Shown here piece by piece: positions 24,126-32,866 of a DNA stretch of 64,000 nucleotides. Position 1 is the first letter of the stretch, and each line of letters opens with the position of its first letter. The position numbers and the translations under genes are program-made. This DNA comes from DATILL01 sp035476575 (GTDB lineage Bacteria; Actinomycetota; Actinomycetes; Mycobacteriales; JACQDL01), in assembly GCA_035476575.1 (NCBI GenBank), contig DATILL010000040.1, positions 62,001 through 126,000 on the forward strand, written 5' to 3'. The notes under the pieces were generated by a model. The model was given only the letters and a program-made list of their open reading frames with translations. It searched no databases and was not told the DNA's origin.

Positions 24126-25697
24126 TCAGAGGTTGCCACGCAGCGCACCCTTGCGCACCTTGCCGGTGGCCGAGTGGGGTAGTCGCGGCACGAACTCGAC
24201 GCTCACCGGCAGCTTGAACCGAGCCAGGGACCGGGCTGCGAAGCTCAGCACGCCCGCGGCCGTGGGAGTGGCGCCGGGCCGCGGCACGACGTACGCCTTG
24301 ACCGCCTCACCGGTCAGCTCGTCCGGCACCCCGATCACGGCGCTCTCCACGATCTCCGGATGCCGGTTCAGCACCGCCTCGACCTCGGCCGGGTAAACGT
24401 TGAAGCCGCTCACTAGCACCATGTCGACACGCCGGTCGACCAGGTGCAGCGCGCCATCGTCATCGGCGTACGCGACGTCGCCGGTGGCCCACCAGCCCGC
24501 CTGGTCCGGACCGCCGGCACCATCTGGCCAGTACCCGCTGAACAGGTTGGGCCCGCGGACCACGATCTCGCCGGGGTCGTCGTCCTCCACGACCTCGCCG
24601 TCGGCGTCCCGCAGCTCCAGCTCGACCCCGGGCAGTGGCCAGCCGACGCTGCCCGACAGGGACCTGCCTCCGACTAAGGTGCTGGTCAGCACCGGCGCGG
24701 TCTCGGTCAGCCCGTATCCCTCGTGCACCGCGATCCCGGCGCTGACCATCCGCTCGTAGGCCCGCTCCGGCAGCGGCGAGGCACCGGAGATGGCCAGCCG
24801 GACCTGGGCGAAGGCGGCGAACAGCTCCGACTCGTCCCAGGCGCCCCAGGCGGCGTACATCGGGGGCGCGCCGATCACGTTGGTGACTCCTTCCCGGGTC
24901 ATCGCGGCCAGCGTGTCCGCCACGTCGAACCGCTCCACCAGCACCCCGGTGGCGCTGAACCAGGCTGCCATGCCGAGCCCCGGGTTCAGCCCGTAGATGT
25001 GGAACAGCGGCAGCACCAGCAGCACCACGTCGTCAGCGGTCATCGGCGCCGGGTCGAGGGTGGCGCACTGGGCCAGGTTGGCCAGCAGCGCCCGGTGGCT
25101 GAGCATCGCGCCCTTCGGCCGGCCGCTGGTGCCGCTGGTATAGATCAGCAGGGCCAGGTCCTCGCCGCCGCGGGTCGTGGTCACCGGCTCGGCGGGCGCG
25201 CCGGCCAGCAGGTCGTCGAAGGCCGCCGCGCCCTCCGGCGCGATCCGTCCGGACACCACGAGCTGGACGCCGGGCAGCTCGGCCCGCCCGTCGATGGTGG
25301 CCACGGTGGAGGTGACCAGCACCCGGGCGGTGGAGTCGGTGATCAGATGCTGCAGCTCCGGCAGCGTGTACCCGGTGTTGGCGGGCAGCGCCACCAAGCC
25401 GGCCCGCAGCGCGCCGAAGTAGGCCATGACGAACTCCGGGGTGTTCCCAAGCTGCAACATGACCGGTTCGCCCTCGGCCAGCCCCAGCCCGCGCAGCGCC
25501 GCGGCGGCCCGGTCCACCTGGACGTCCAGCTCGGCCCAGCTCAGCCGCCGGTCCCCGCTGACCAGGGCCACCCGGTCGCCGGCCCGCACGGCCGCGCGAC
25601 GGACCAGGTCAGCGAGGTTACGGACGGCGCTGTCGACGTCGAGCTCGGCCACGATCGCAGTCTGGCACACCTCCCCAATCGGCGTCGGATGAGTCAC
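24126..25697 (-). CDS. AMP-dependent acyl-CoA synthetase (fatty acid--CoA ligase type)
   Basis: 523 residues. An ANL-family adenylating enzyme: P-loop-like LLIYTSGTSGRPKGAMLSH, VHEGYGLTETAP, the ATP-binding GWWATGDVAYADDDG and the catalytic lysine at the end in PHSATGKVRKGALR. It activates a carboxylic acid, most likely a fatty acid, to its CoA thioester. The first 17 residues could be untranslated if GTG (VAELDVDSA) is used. It is followed closely by the glutaredoxin gene. The acyl substrate cannot be told from sequence. Confidence 0.9.
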   Translation of the reverse strand: MTHPTPIGEVCQTAIVAELDVDSAVRNLADLVRRAAVRAGDRVALVSGDRRLSWAELDVQVDRAAAALRGLGLAEGEPVMLQLGNTPEFVMAYFGALRAGLVALPANTGYTLPELQHLITDSTARVLVTSTVATIDGRAELPGVQLVVSGRIAPEGAAAFDDLLAGAPAEPVTTTRGGEDLALLIYTSGTSGRPKGAMLSHRALLANLAQCATLDPAPMTADDVVLLVLPLFHIYGLNPGLGMAAWFSATGVLVERFDVADTLAAMTREGVTNVIGAPPMYAAWGAWDESELFAAFAQVRLAISGASPLPERAYERMVSAGIAVHEGYGLTETAPVLTSTLVGGRSLSGSVGWPLPGVELELRDADGEVVEDDDPGEIVVRGPNLFSGYWPDGAGGPDQAGWWATGDVAYADDDGALHLVDRRVDMVLVSGFNVYPAEVEAVLNRHPEIVESAVIGVPDELTGEAVKAYVVPRPGATPTAAGVLSFAARSLARFKLPVSVEFVPRLPHSATGKVRKGALRGNL

Positions 25698-25993
25698 ACT
25701 CGTTGCACTCCTGTGTCAGGTCGGATGGGTGACGGGCACGTGACCAGATCGAACTCCGAGCACAAATGTTCTTTCACGTGGCGCAGGAAGTCATTCGCCC
25801 TGGCTACTACAGAGGGTATGAAGATAGTGACCGTACGGAGTTGGTCGGCTGCCCGGGGAGGACCACCAAGGGGCAACCGTCATATTCCGGGCGGCCAGTG
25901 CCAGCAGTACGACTCCGCCACGGGGCCACTGCAGGCGAGCGCGGGCCGGCGCTTAGCCTTGGCTACGGCCCGTCGACCAGAGCTGAGGAACAG
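25698..25993. other. Upstream region of the BldN-type sigma gene
   Basis: About 300 bp between the divergent ligase and sigma-factor genes, locally less GC-rich near 25760-25830. It must hold both promoters. I cannot point to a confident -35/-10 pair or a known operator. Confidence 0.3.
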
Positions 25994-26851
25994 ATGAGCG
26001 CGTACGCCGCAGGGCACCCCCTCGGCGCAGGCTTGCGCGCACTTGTGCAAGCTGTCGAGGCCATCGGCAGACAGGCCCTCGCGGCAGCCCGGCCCCTCGC
26101 CCGAGAGATCTCGTCCGCCCCCGTCGGCATGGGCGGCGTCGCCGCGCGGCCCATGCCCCGATCCCATCAGCCCCCCCAGCGGACGACGCACCCGCTGCCG
26201 CGGGTCGGAGACACACCGGTCCCCACCGCGCCGGACCTGCCGCTGGCATACCAGCCAGCGGCACCGGCCGTCATGCCGGAGCCACCGGAGCCACCAGATC
26301 CCGGCGAGAGCGCCAACTGGCTGCTCGTCGAGCAGGCCCAGTCCGGCGACGCCGAGGCGTTCGGCCAGCTCTACGACCGCTACGTCGACCTGGTTCACCG
26401 CTACATCTACTACCGCGTCGGCGACCGCGGCAACGCCGAAGACTTCACCAGCGAAACGTTCCTGCGGGCCTGGCGCCGGATCGGCTCGGTGACCAACCAG
26501 GGCCGCGACATCGGCGCCTGGTTCATCACCATTGCCCGCAACATCGTGCTGGACCACGTCAAGTCAAGCCGTTACCGGCTGGAGATCACCACCGCCGAAA
26601 TGCTGGACGCGGACACCGTCCAGGAGGGTCCGGAGGGATCGGTCCTGGACCGGCTGACCAGCGCCGAGCTGCTCCGCTGCGTCAAGCAGCTCAACGCCGA
26701 ACAGCAGGAGTGCATCGTGCTGCGCTTCCTGGAAGGGCTGTCGGTGGCGGAGACTGCACAGGTGATGGGCAAGAACGAGGGCGCCATCAAGGCGCTGCAG
26801 CACCGGGCCGTACGGCGGCTGGCCACGCTGCTGCCAGAGGGGCTGCGATGA
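25994..26851 (+). CDS. bldN: ECF RNA polymerase sigma factor, BldN type
   Basis: 285 residues from ATG 25994 (TGAGGA about 9 nt upstream). Sigma region 2 runs from about residue 110 (EQAQSGDAEAFGQLYDRYVD, then NAEDFTSETFLRAWRRI). Region 4 is at about 230-280 (LNAEQQECIVLRFLEGLSVA, then VMGKNEGAIKALQHRAVRRL). The first ~100 residues are a Pro/Ala-rich extension like the pro-sequence of Streptomyces BldN, which is cut off for activation. The next gene is an RsbN-like anti-sigma protein and the rex-hem genes lie nearby, as in Streptomyces. It likely controls aerial growth or sporulation genes. Confidence 0.88.
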   Translation: MSAYAAGHPLGAGLRALVQAVEAIGRQALAAARPLAREISSAPVGMGGVAARPMPRSHQPPQRTTHPLPRVGDTPVPTAPDLPLAYQPAAPAVMPEPPEPPDPGESANWLLVEQAQSGDAEAFGQLYDRYVDLVHRYIYYRVGDRGNAEDFTSETFLRAWRRIGSVTNQGRDIGAWFITIARNIVLDHVKSSRYRLEITTAEMLDADTVQEGPEGSVLDRLTSAELLRCVKQLNAEQQECIVLRFLEGLSVAETAQVMGKNEGAIKALQHRAVRRLATLLPEGLR

Positions 26852-26892
26852 TCTATGGCGTAACCCGGAAGGGTAGGTGGTCGTTGTCCGGG

Positions 26893-26912
26893 GTGACCAC
26901 CGAGGTGGTCAC
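26893..26912. promoter_or_regulatory. Hairpin between bldN and rsbN
   Basis: GTGACCAC-CGAG-GTGGTCAC, a perfect 8-bp stem in the 91-bp gap. It could modulate rsbN translation or act as a protein site. It resembles one half-unit of the R repeats. Confidence 0.4.
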
Positions 26913-26942
26913 GGCGCGTACTTGCTTCCCCGGAGACAGGCG

Positions 26943-28148
26943 ATGGTTGTCATGGTGAGGTCACGCCGGGCGGGGGAGTTCGCCCGTCTGGTCGATCTTG
27001 CTGTGGATCGCCAGAGCACCGAGGCGGCCAGATACTTTGCCGAAGATTCGCGCACCACGGAGCTGCTCACCGTAGCCCATGCGCTGCGTGAGGTCCGTCT
27101 CGACGCGGGGCCTGACCCAGAGTTCGCCCAGCGGCTCCGGCGTCGGCTGGTGGCGGTCGCCAGCGTCAAGCCGCCAGAGCTGGTCGATGAGGCGACCCAG
27201 CCCGTGCCGCGACCGCGCAACCCACTGAGCCTGGCCAGGGGCGGTGCCGGCCTCAGGGGCAGTGCGCACCGTCCGGCGGCACACCGCTCCAGGCCACAGC
27301 GCAGTCCGAAGCTGGCGTTCCTGGCCGGCACGCTGGCGGCGATGGTGCTGGTCACCGGCCTGACCATGTTGGCAAGCAGCCGGGCGCTGCCAGGTGACGC
27401 GCTCTACGCGCTCAAGCGCAGCAGCGAGCACCTGGAGCTGGCCCTGGTGCATGACCCGAAGGAGCGGGGGCTGCGCCAGCTCGGCTTCGCCCAGACCAGG
27501 CTGGGCGAGGTGCAGAAGCTCCTCGGCCGGGGCGGAGTCCCGCTCGACCCGCGGGCCCGGACTGGCCCGGACGGTGAGCCGCTGGCCACGGGGGACACCT
27601 CGCTGGTCAGCCAGGTGCTGCGGGACATGGACAGCGACACCCTCCAGGGCGTCCGGCTGCTGATGACGTACGCCGTGCAGAAGTCGGTCGACGCGCCGCT
27701 GGCCACGCTGTCCGGGTGGGCTACCGACCAGCGGGCCGAGCTCAGCTCGGTGCTGGCGCTGCTGCCCGAGCCGGCCAGCGCGCAGGCGCGTGAGTCGCTG
27801 GTCCTGCTGGACCGGCTGACGACGCGGATCCAGCAGCTCCGTGGCGGGCTTGCGTGTAGCTGCCTCACCGGCAGGACGGTGGACGACCTCGGGCCGGTGC
27901 CGTGCTCGCCATGTGTGCCGCTGGTCGCACCGACTACGCCTGAGGGTTCGTCGGGGCAGCGTTCCGGGGGTCCGTTGGCGCCCGTGCCAGGTGGCCCCTC
28001 CGGCACATCCACGCCGCTGGTACCAGGCCTGCCGAACGGGTCGGGCGCGCCGGCTCCCACCCGGCCGGGCACGCTGCCCACGGTGCCAGCGGGGCAGGGC
28101 ACCACTCCTCCGCCGTTGCTGCCGTTGCCGCCGATATTTGGGGGATGA
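26943..28148 (+). CDS. rsbN: RsbN-like membrane anti-sigma factor (DUF5667)
   Basis: 401 residues. A cytoplasmic N-terminus (FARLVDLAVDRQSTEAARYF) of about 115 residues is followed by one transmembrane helix (LAFLAGTLAAMVLVTGLTML) and the DUF5667 region (LPGDALYALKRSSEHLELAL, then QLGFAQTRLGEVQKLL). The tail is Pro/Gly-rich. In Streptomyces RsbN binds BldN through its N-terminus and holds it at the membrane. Position right after bldN supports the same role. Start ATG 26943; ATG 26952 is an alternative. Confidence 0.85.
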   Translation: MVVMVRSRRAGEFARLVDLAVDRQSTEAARYFAEDSRTTELLTVAHALREVRLDAGPDPEFAQRLRRRLVAVASVKPPELVDEATQPVPRPRNPLSLARGGAGLRGSAHRPAAHRSRPQRSPKLAFLAGTLAAMVLVTGLTMLASSRALPGDALYALKRSSEHLELALVHDPKERGLRQLGFAQTRLGEVQKLLGRGGVPLDPRARTGPDGEPLATGDTSLVSQVLRDMDSDTLQGVRLLMTYAVQKSVDAPLATLSGWATDQRAELSSVLALLPEPASAQARESLVLLDRLTTRIQQLRGGLACSCLTGRTVDDLGPVPCSPCVPLVAPTTPEGSSGQRSGGPLAPVPGGPSGTSTPLVPGLPNGSGAPAPTRPGTLPTVPAGQGTTPPPLLPLPPIFGG

Positions 28149-28341
28149 CGGCGTTCCTCGGTCCCCCCAGGTGCGTCGCCTCCTGCATTAGGCTCGTAGC
28201 GGACTCGGTAGCACCGCGTCATTGAGCTGCGTCATCGGACCTGCGCCACCGGACCGCGCCGTCGTACCGGATGCAGCCGTGCTGGACACAGCCGTGCGGG
28301 GGCTACCGGGGTGCCAGCGAGCCGATGAGGAGGACCGCGCC

Positions 28342-29232
28342 GTGCGCCGACTGCCCTGGCGCGGCCGAGACAGCCGGGACGCGCGGGCGGTGCTTGCCGG
28401 AACGGCAGCAGCAGCCGTGGCCGAGGTGGAGGTCGCGCTCACGGTCCCACCGGACCGCACCGCCGCGGCGTTCTTTGACGTCGACAACACGATGATGATG
28501 GGCGCGTCGATCTTCCACTTCGCCAAGGGCCTGGCGGCGCGCAAGTTCTTCCGGACCAGCGACCTGACGTCGTTCGCCTGGCATCAGGTGAAGTTCCGGG
28601 TTGGCGGCAAGGAGTCGCGGGAGGGCATGCACGCGGCCCGCGAGTCCGCGCTCGCGTTTGTCGCCGGCAAGCCAGTGGACGAGATCGTCCGGCTCGGCGA
28701 GGAGATCTACGACGAGCTGATGGCGGAGCGGATCTGGTCCGGCTCGTACGCGCTGGCCAAGACGCACCTGGACGCCGGGCAGCGCGTGTGGCTGGTCACC
28801 GCGACTCCGGTCGAGCTCGCCTCGATCATTGCGCACCGACTCGGCCTGACCGGGGCGCTCGGCACCGTCTCCGAGGTGCGGGACGGTGTCTACACCGGCC
28901 GGCTGGTCGGCGAGGTGCTGCACGGCCCGGCCAAGGCGGCTGCGGTACGCGCGCTGGCCGTCCGGGAGGGTCTGGACCTGGCCCGCTGTACGGCGTACAG
29001 CGACTCAGTGAACGACCTGCCCATGCTGACCGCCGTGGGTCACGCGGTGGTGGTCAACCCGGATCCCAGCCTGCGCTCGGAGGCCCGCCAGCGGGGTTGG
29101 CAGATCCGCGACTTCCGCACCGGGCGCAAGGCAGCCCGGGTCGGCATCCCGTCAGTGCTGGGTGCCGGCGCGATCGCCGGGGTCGTCGCTGGCGCGGTGG
29201 CGATTCGGCGTCGGCGTCCGGCGAGCGGGTAG
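28342..29232 (+). CDS. HAD-IB family phosphatase (SerB1-like)
   Basis: 296 residues from GTG 28342, which follows AGGAGG by 8 nt; the frame extends further upstream without a site. The HAD motif I is FFDVDNTMM (nucleophile Asp). Motif II is VTATPVE and motif III/IV ends in YSDSVNDLPML. A C-terminal hydrophobic helix (AGAIAGVVAGAVAIRR) suggests membrane association. It corresponds in position to M. tuberculosis serB1 (Rv0505c). Phosphoserine or a lipid phosphate could be the substrate; the neighbouring acyltransferase makes the second attractive. Confidence 0.85.
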   Translation: MRRLPWRGRDSRDARAVLAGTAAAAVAEVEVALTVPPDRTAAAFFDVDNTMMMGASIFHFAKGLAARKFFRTSDLTSFAWHQVKFRVGGKESREGMHAARESALAFVAGKPVDEIVRLGEEIYDELMAERIWSGSYALAKTHLDAGQRVWLVTATPVELASIIAHRLGLTGALGTVSEVRDGVYTGRLVGEVLHGPAKAAAVRALAVREGLDLARCTAYSDSVNDLPMLTAVGHAVVVNPDPSLRSEARQRGWQIRDFRTGRKAARVGIPSVLGAGAIAGVVAGAVAIRRRRPASG

Positions 29233-29324
29233 GGTCGGAGCGGCGCGGTCTCGGGCGCGGCCAGCACCGGGCCGACCGGTGCCAGTCCTCGCCACCGCGG
29301 TGCCACCCTGGCCGCCAGCGGTCG

Positions 29325-30197
29325 TCAGCGGAAGGCGGTCCGGCGCCGTTGCAGCAGGCGGTAGAGGGTCTGCTGGATGGTCTCGCGGACCTGGTCGGTC
29401 AGGTTAAAGACCAGCATCGGGTCATCGGCGTGCTCGGTCAGCCGCGCTGTCTCGATCGGCTCGCCAAACTCGATCAGCCACTTGCTCGGCAGCGGCAGCA
29501 GCCCGAGCGGCCCGAGCCAGGGAAACGTCGGGGTGATCGGGAAGTACGGCAGGCCGAGCAGCCGGGCCAGCAGCGTGGCGTTGCCGAGCATCGGGAAGAT
29601 CTCCTCCGAGCCCACCACCGCGCACGGGATGATCGGCACACCGGTCTTCAACGCCGCCGTGACGAAACCGCCCCGGCCGAAACGCTGCAGCTTGTACCGC
29701 TCGGAGAACGGCTTGCCGATCCCCTTGAACCCCTCCGGCCACACCCCGACCAGCTCGCCGAGGCGCAGCAGCCGCTCGGCGTCGGGGTTGCAGGCCAGCG
29801 TGTTGCCCCCCTTGCGGGCGTACTCGCCCAGCCCGGGGGTGGAGAAGACCAGGTCCGCGCCGAGACCACGCAGGAACCGCCGGCTCGGATGCTCGTCGTG
29901 TAGCGCAAGGTGCACCATCACCGAGTCGATCGCGACCATGGTGCCGGCGTGGTTGGCCACCACCAACGCGCCGCCCTGGTCCGGCACGTGCTGCAACCCG
30001 GCCACCTCGACCCGCCACCACATCTTGTACAGCGGGCGGAACAGCGGCATCAGCACGTTCTCGGTCAGCTCCGGGTCGAACCCGAAGTCATCGACCTCGT
30101 ACTGACCGGTCAGCCGGCGCCGCAGGAACGCCAGCCCGCGGGTGACCCGCTCCTCCCAGTCCTGCTCGACGGCCAGCGTCCCGGGCGTGCTGGTCAT
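29325..30197 (-). CDS. Lysophospholipid acyltransferase family protein (PlsC-like)
   Basis: 290 residues. The acyltransferase signature appears as VVANHAGTMVAIDSVMV, which keeps NH and the following D with family spacing, and VWPEGFKGIGKPFSERYKLQ, the phosphate-binding block. It transfers an acyl chain to a lysolipid or diacylglycerol at the membrane. The ATG at 30197 overlaps the stop of the upstream SDR gene (ATGA), matching the Rv0501-Rv0502 pair of M. tuberculosis, so the two act together or are at least co-expressed. Confidence 0.88.
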   Translation of the reverse strand: MTSTPGTLAVEQDWEERVTRGLAFLRRRLTGQYEVDDFGFDPELTENVLMPLFRPLYKMWWRVEVAGLQHVPDQGGALVVANHAGTMVAIDSVMVHLALHDEHPSRRFLRGLGADLVFSTPGLGEYARKGGNTLACNPDAERLLRLGELVGVWPEGFKGIGKPFSERYKLQRFGRGGFVTAALKTGVPIIPCAVVGSEEIFPMLGNATLLARLLGLPYFPITPTFPWLGPLGLLPLPSKWLIEFGEPIETARLTEHADDPMLVFNLTDQVRETIQQTLYRLLQRRRTAFR

Positions 30198-31282
30198 CGG
30201 CTGGCCCGGTCACCGGCGGTACCGTCCGGGTGGCCGCCGGGTCGCGGCCGACCGACCAGGCCGGCCAGGGTGCGCTCGATCCGCCCGACCAGGGCAGGGT
30301 CGACAACCGCGCGCAGCCCGGACGACTGGACGAAGTCGTCGAACGCCTCGGCGGTCGTGTACTTCGGCGTGTAGCCGAACTCGTTCTTCAGCCGGGTGTT
30401 GTCCACGACCCGGCCGTAGTGCAGGTAGCGCACGTTCTCCGGGGGGTAGGTGACCAGCTTGGACCGCCGGGTCAGCCCGGCCAGCAGGTTCATCGCCGGC
30501 TTGACCACCGGCAGCATCAGCCGGCCAGCCCGCCGGATCGCCTGGGACAACGTGAGAATGCCGTCGCCCGCGACGTTGTAGGTGCCGGGGCGGTCCTCGG
30601 TGGCGGCCAGCCGGAGGATCTCCAGCGCGTCGTCCTCGTGCAGGAGCTGGACTCGCGGGTCGTAGCCGAGCACGGTCGGCACCACCGGGCGGGAGAGGTA
30701 CCGGGTCAGCGGCGAGTCCACGTGTGGCCCGATGATGTTCGAGAACCGCAGCACGGTCAGCGCGACGTCCGGCCGGCGCCGGCCGAAGCCTCGCACGTAG
30801 CCCTCGATCTCGACCGCGTCCTTGGCCCAGCCGGCGGGCAGCGGCACCCGCGGCTCGGTGTCCTCGGTGAACAGCGCCGGGTCACGCGGCGAGGCGCCGT
30901 ACACCGCGGTGCTGGACTTGACGACCAGCCGGCGCACCGCGGCGGACTTCTGGCAGGCGGCGAGAAGCTGCATGGTGCCGATGACGTTCATCTCCTTGGT
31001 CGGCACCCGACCGGCCACCGCGCCCGGCGTGGAGGTGATGCTCATGTGCACCACGGTGTCCACCGCCGCGGTCGCGATCACCTTGGCGATCAAGGGGTTA
31101 CGGATGTCCGCCCGGACGAACTCCGTCCGGCCGAGCATGCCGGCCACCTCCCGGTCGGGCGGGGCGGTGTCAACCCCGATAACCCGCTCGACGTCCGGGT
31201 CGGCAGCCAGCCTGGCGGCCAGCCGACCACCGAGGCTCCGGCTGACGCCGGTCACCAGGACAACCTTGGGCGGCATCGGCAC
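30194..31282 (-). CDS. SDR epimerase-like protein (GalE2/Rv0501 type)
   Basis: 362 residues. An extended SDR with NAD motif VTGVSRSLGGRLA near residue 10, DIRN and HMSITSTPG. The usual YxxxK active site is not obvious: the expected region reads KSSTAVYGASPRDPALF, and WAKD follows, so catalysis may be altered. It is the first gene of a two-gene unit with the acyltransferase and is called galE2 in mycobacteria by homology only. Its sugar-nucleotide activity is unproven. Confidence 0.85.
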   Translation of the reverse strand: MPMPPKVVLVTGVSRSLGGRLAARLAADPDVERVIGVDTAPPDREVAGMLGRTEFVRADIRNPLIAKVIATAAVDTVVHMSITSTPGAVAGRVPTKEMNVIGTMQLLAACQKSAAVRRLVVKSSTAVYGASPRDPALFTEDTEPRVPLPAGWAKDAVEIEGYVRGFGRRRPDVALTVLRFSNIIGPHVDSPLTRYLSRPVVPTVLGYDPRVQLLHEDDALEILRLAATEDRPGTYNVAGDGILTLSQAIRRAGRLMLPVVKPAMNLLAGLTRRSKLVTYPPENVRYLHYGRVVDNTRLKNEFGYTPKYTTAEAFDDFVQSSGLRAVVDPALVGRIERTLAGLVGRPRPGGHPDGTAGDRASR

Positions 31283-31397
31283 TCCCCCATCCAGGCTTCG
31301 AACCGGATCGTACCTAGAGGACTGCGGGACCGGATACGGTCAGTGAGCAAATACACGCGGATTGGTGACAGACCGATCCCCCGTCCAGGGGGGCCGA

Positions 31398-31496
31398 CTA
31401 CTTCTTGTTGCGACGCTGGACCCGCGTCTTCTTCAGTAGTTTGCGGTGCTTCTTCTTCGCCATACGCTTGCGGCGCTTCTTGATGACTGAACCCAT
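31398..31496 (-). CDS. Small ribosomal subunit protein bS22 (AURKAIP1/COX24 domain)
   Basis: 32 residues: MGSVIKKRRKRMAKKKHRKL then LKKTRVQRRNKK, nearly all Lys and Arg. It is identical in design to the M. tuberculosis Rv0500B product, found in mycobacterial ribosomes as bS22. The gene lies in the same place, between the small HTH gene and the SDR gene. Confidence 0.93.
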   Translation of the reverse strand: MGSVIKKRRKRMAKKKHRKLLKKTRVQRRNKK

Positions 31497-31614
31497 GTAC
31501 GAACCCCTTGACAGTGATCGAGGACGACGTCCCCCGAAGGTTACCGGTTGATCATCAGCCGCCTCACCCGCAGCCACGGTCCGTCCACAACCTCTTTGCC
31601 CTCAAACGGCGGCC

Positions 31615-31893
31615 TCAACCGGCCTCGATGAAGGCATCGCGCAGGTAGTCGTGCACCGCCTTCTCCGGCACGCGGAACGAGCGGCCCACCCGGACCGCGG
31701 TCAGCTCCCCCGAGTGCACCAGCCGGTACACCGTCATCTTGGACACTCGCATCACCGCCGCCACCTCGGCAACGGTCAGGAACCTCACCTCCGCCAGGCT
31801 AGGCTCCGGCCGCGGCGCCTCGGCGGCGTCACCCCGGGTCGGCCCAGCGGACCCGGCCACCCGCCCCGGTCGGGGCGCGTCAGACGTGGACAT
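31615..31893 (-). CDS. Small excisionase-like/MerR-type helix-turn-helix protein
   Basis: 92 residues. About 35 disordered N-terminal residues are followed by a winged helix-turn-helix (FLTVAEVAAVMRVSKMTVYR, then LVHSGELTAVRVGRSFRVPE). It is the counterpart of Rv0500A and of the Streptomyces protein encoded near bldN. It is chromosomal housekeeping rather than a phage excisionase, judged by conserved position. It may regulate development or cell-wall genes; the target is unknown. Confidence 0.88.
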   Translation of the reverse strand: MSTSDAPRPGRVAGSAGPTRGDAAEAPRPEPSLAEVRFLTVAEVAAVMRVSKMTVYRLVHSGELTAVRVGRSFRVPEKAVHDYLRDAFIEAG

Positions 31894-32056
31894 GCGTCAC
31901 CGCACCTTCGACACGTGTCGGGCCGCCGGCTTCCCCTCCGGCGAGCGTTGACGCGCACGTGCTGCCTCTGAGCGTAGCGGGACCACTGTGACCACTGCGA
32001 TACGCAGTCCGAGCGGTCTTCTCGCCCTCTCGGGCCGGGCCGGCGACGGCCTGACG

Positions 32057-32866
32057 CTACTCGTGCACCCGGCCAAGCTCTCGGCTGCGGTCCCGGGCGG
32101 CTTCGATGGCGGTGATCAGGGCTGCCCGGACCCGGTGGTTCTCCAGCTCGCGGATGGCGCTGATCGTCGTACCGGCCGGGGAGGTGACCGCCTCGCGCAG
32201 CGTGACCGGGTGCTCGCCGGAGTCCCGCAGCATCACCGCGGCACCCAGCGCGGCCTGCACGATCAGGTCGTGCGCCACCGCCCGGGGCAGGCCAAGCAGG
32301 ATGCCGGCGTCGGTCATCGCCTCGACCAGGTAGTAGAAGTACGCCGGCCCGCTGCCGGACAGTGCGGTCACCGCGTCCTGCTGCGACTCCGGCACCCGGA
32401 CCACCTTGCCCACCCGGGACAGCAGCTCCTCGACCAGGGCCAGGTGTCCCTCGGCCGCGTACGGGCCGGCCGAGACCGCGCTCATCGCCTCGTCCACCAG
32501 CACCGGAGTGTTCGTCATCACCCGGACCACCGGCACGCCGTCGGCCAGCCGCTTGCCGAAGTACGCCGTCGGGATACCGGCCGCGAAGGACACCACCAGG
32601 TTGCTCGGCGTCACCATCGGGGCCAGCTCGTCGAGCAGCGCGTCGATGTCCTGCGGCTTGACGGTCACCAGCAGCACCTCGGCCAACGCGGCGGCCTGCC
32701 GGTTGTCGACCGCGCGGACGCCGTACCGCTCGGTCAGCAGCACGGCCCGCTCCGCCCGCCGGGCGCTGAACAGCACGTCGGATGCCGGGGTGCCGGCCCG
32801 CAGCATGCCGGACAGGAGCGCCTCACCGAGCTTGCCGGCGCCGAGTACCGCGAGTGTCGTCGTCAT
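32057..32866 (-). CDS. proC: Pyrroline-5-carboxylate reductase
   Basis: 269 residues. The last step of proline synthesis, reducing P5C with NADPH. The Rossmann motif is LAVLGAGKLGEALLSGML (residues 5-22). Family blocks VTVKPQDIDALLDEL, MTNTPVLVDEAMSAV and the C-terminal SPAGTTISAIRELE are intact. ATG 32866 overlaps the stop of the proline dehydrogenase gene (ATGA); in-frame codons further upstream belong to that gene's region. Pairing a synthetic and a degradative proline enzyme in one unit is notable. Confidence 0.95.
   Translation of the reverse strand: MTTTLAVLGAGKLGEALLSGMLRAGTPASDVLFSARRAERAVLLTERYGVRAVDNRQAAALAEVLLVTVKPQDIDALLDELAPMVTPSNLVVSFAAGIPTAYFGKRLADGVPVVRVMTNTPVLVDEAMSAVSAGPYAAEGHLALVEELLSRVGKVVRVPESQQDAVTALSGSGPAYFYYLVEAMTDAGILLGLPRAVAHDLIVQAALGAAVMLRDSGEHPVTLREAVTSPAGTTISAIRELENHRVRAALITAIEAARDRSRELGRVHE

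Noticed and set aside
28222..28341. Longer N-terminus for the HAD phosphatase
   Set aside because: The upstream TTG lacks a ribosome-binding site, while GTG 28342 has AGGAGG at proper spacing.
31615..31893. Phage excisionase
   Set aside because: The gene is in the conserved Rv0500A position with no integrase or attachment site nearby.
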